Positions 6,866 through 7,868 of a stretch of 7,868 bases of DNA are shown here, piece by piece. The DNA is from Flavobacteriales bacterium (lineage in GTDB: Bacteria > Bacteroidota > Bacteroidia > Flavobacteriales > BACL11): positions 1 through 7,868 of the forward strand of contig PBVH01000033.1 in the NCBI GenBank assembly GCA_002728175.1, read 5' to 3'. Position 1 is the stretch's first letter. Each line of letters begins with the position of its first letter. The translations under genes were made by a program, and so were the position numbers. The notes below the pieces were generated by a model. The model was not told the DNA's origin and made no database searches. It saw only the letters and a list, made by a program, of their open reading frames with translations.

Positions 6866-7513
6866 ATTAAGTTTATTAACTCCTACCTCATACTTTTTAA
6901 AAATACTATTTTTTATAGTTTGATAATTTTTTATGTTATCTTTAAAATCAACATTTGTTACGTCAATTATTAAAACAGGGAAATTATTTTGTTTTTTAAA
7001 ATAATCTAGATAAGTCTCTTGAATATTGTTCAAATAATTTTCTTTGATATCTTGTTCAAAAACTCTACCTCTTTGTTTTATATTTGATTTTAATCTGTCC
7101 ACACTTGCATATAGATAAATAACTAAATCAGGATAATTCAAAGAATTAAACATGATATCAAATAAACGATTAAATAAATTAAACTCTTCTGATGTTAAAT
7201 TATTTTTGGCAAATAATCTTGATTTTACAAATATATAATCCGATATTTTCAAAGGCATAAACAAATCTTTATCAGTTGATGCTTTAAGCTGATGATAACG
7301 CTCAGCCATAAAGAAAAGTTCTAAAGGAAGTACATTTTCTTCAGGTGACTTATAAAATTTTGGTAAGAATGGATTTTCTGCAAACTCTTCTAACAACAAA
7401 CGACTTTCTAAATCTTTGGATAATTTTTTGGCTAATGTTGTTTTTCCCGAACCAATATTTCCTTCAATTGCAATATGATTATATTTTATAGAGCTTGATT
7501 TCATTTTTATCAT
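6857..7513 (-). CDS. Deoxynucleoside kinase (dNK family)
   Basis: This family uses a nucleoside triphosphate to phosphorylate deoxynucleosides at the 5' position, the first step of deoxynucleotide salvage in the cytoplasm. The P-loop is GNIGSGKTT (18-26, Lys24). It is followed by the substrate-site EEFAENPFL (42-50) and ERYHQ (71-75), whose Gln75 matches the base-contacting Gln of the family. SDYIFVKSRLFA (91-102) comes next, then the Arg-rich lid KQRGRVFEQ (146-154). The 218-residue length is typical of bacterial members. The substrate (dA/dG or dC/dT) cannot be assigned. Translation probably begins at ATG 7513. The in-frame ATG at codon 4 is the only other ATG ahead of the P-loop, and either start lies inside folK, so translational coupling with folK is likely. 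The 3' end overlaps the convergent sulfotransferase gene. Confidence 0.93.
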   Translation of the reverse strand: MIKMKSSSIKYNHIAIEGNIGSGKTTLAKKLSKDLESRLLLEEFAENPFLPKFYKSPEENVLPLELFFMAERYHQLKASTDKDLFMPLKISDYIFVKSRLFAKNNLTSEEFNLFNRLFDIMFNSLNYPDLVIYLYASVDRLKSNIKQRGRVFEQDIKENYLNNIQETYLDYFKKQNNFPVLIIDVTNVDFKDNIKNYQTIKNSIFKKYEVGVNKLNLF

Positions 7514-7868
7514 TACATTCTTTCATTATTTTATTAACTGTATTCTTTAATATTGGATGTACGAAATCTGATGCAATATCATTCAAAGGTTGTAAAACAA
7601 AATTTCTCTCATGCATGTACTCATGAGGTATAATTAAATTTTTCTCATTAATGATAACATTAGAATAAAATATAATATCAATATCAATTATCCTTGAAGA
7701 CCATTTTCTTCCCCTTACTCTTCCAATTTTTTTTTCAATATGTAATATTTTTTTTAATAAGTTATAAGGATCATCAACTGTATTAACTTCTATGACTTCA
7801 TTTAAATAATGTTTTTGATTATTAACTCCCCAAGGAGCAGATTCATATACTCTTGATTCACTAACAAT
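7479..7868 (-). CDS. folK: 6-hydroxymethyl-7,8-dihydropterin pyrophosphokinase (HPPK), N-terminus cut by window edge
   Basis: HPPK transfers pyrophosphate from ATP to 6-hydroxymethyl-7,8-dihydropterin, the step before dihydropteroate synthase in folate synthesis. An open frame of 129 codons runs from the window edge (7868) to a TAA at 7481-7479; the start and roughly the first 30 residues are missing. The visible part begins IVSESRVYESAPWG and continues to the pterin-site region NNQKHYLNEV. It then reaches the ATP/Mg core GRVRGRKWSSRIIDIDI, with the two metal-binding Asp (DID) and the conserved Arg residues in place. LIIPHEYMHERNFVLQPL and a final HPIL complete the fold. The tail CNDKNEIKLYKI overlaps the start of the kinase gene by 35 bp in another frame. 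The operon promoter lies outside the window. Confidence 0.93.
   Translation of the reverse strand: MVSESRVYESAPWGVNNQKHYLNEVIEVNTVDDPYNLLKKILHIEKKIGRVRGRKWSSRIIDIDIIFYSNVIINEKNLIIPHEYMHERNFVLQPLNDIASDFVHPILKNTVNKIMKECNDKNEIKLYKI

Noticed and set aside
6855..6881. GTTAA/TTAAC inverted repeat at the sulfotransferase-kinase junction as a bidirectional terminator
   Set aside because: It is only five mostly A-T pairs around a 15-nt loop, so such a match is expected by chance.
1..7868. Mobile element, CRISPR array, toxin-antitoxin or defence island
   Set aside because: No transposase, integrase, terminal repeats, spaced direct repeats or recognisable defence genes are present. Every large open frame is accounted for by the genes listed.

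Overview
The window is a compact, strikingly AT-rich stretch of chromosome, most likely from a member of the Bacteroidota and probably of the Flavobacteriia. Several independent signs point this way. MutS has the Walker A variant GPNMSGKS, usual in that phylum. The TrmH-like methyltransferase and FolK sequences have the phylum's typical look (GITACPPHKDIRKSGLGA; KWSSRIIDIDI). A lipoprotein joins an OmpA-like domain ('SYASPEG') to TPRs. Candidate promoters fit TTG-N19-21-TAnnTTTG, the Bacteroidota vegetative consensus. No start codon has a clear Shine-Dalgarno sequence.

Layout, left to right. tRNA-Gly(GCC) lies on the minus strand at 1-71, with its own well-formed promoter in the 49-bp gap behind it. 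mutS (minus, 121-2709) is divergent from a TrmH/SpoU-type RNA methyltransferase (plus, 2762-3298) across 52 bp. The methyltransferase overlaps tail-to-tail by 13 bp with an unrecognised secreted protein that ends in a classical outer-membrane beta-barrel signature (minus, 3286-4092). Across a 138-bp divergent gap (4093-4230), the largest intergenic region here, lies a lipoprotein gene with OmpA-like and TPR domains (plus, 4231-5919). A PAPS-type sulfotransferase follows 37 bp later (plus, 5957-6865). It overlaps tail-to-tail by 9 bp with a deoxynucleoside kinase (minus, 6857-7513). The 5' end of the kinase gene overlaps the 3' end of folK (minus, 7479 to beyond the window edge) by 35 bp. No gene-free stretch exceeds 300 bases.

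Functionally there are two kinds of genes. The housekeeping genes cover translation (tRNA-Gly, RNA 2'-O-methylation), mismatch repair (MutS), nucleotide salvage (dNK) and folate synthesis (FolK). Between them sits a small envelope group: a divergent outer-membrane protein, a lipoprotein and a sulfotransferase. I see no mobile element, CRISPR array, toxin-antitoxin pair or recognised defence system, and nothing that proves a new multi-gene system. The points most worth a second look are the OmpA-like domain that lacks the diaminopimelate-binding Asp, the uncharacterised barrel protein, and two A10/T10 tracts. One tract is inside the sulfotransferase gene and the other abuts the -7 box of the barrel gene's putative promoter.
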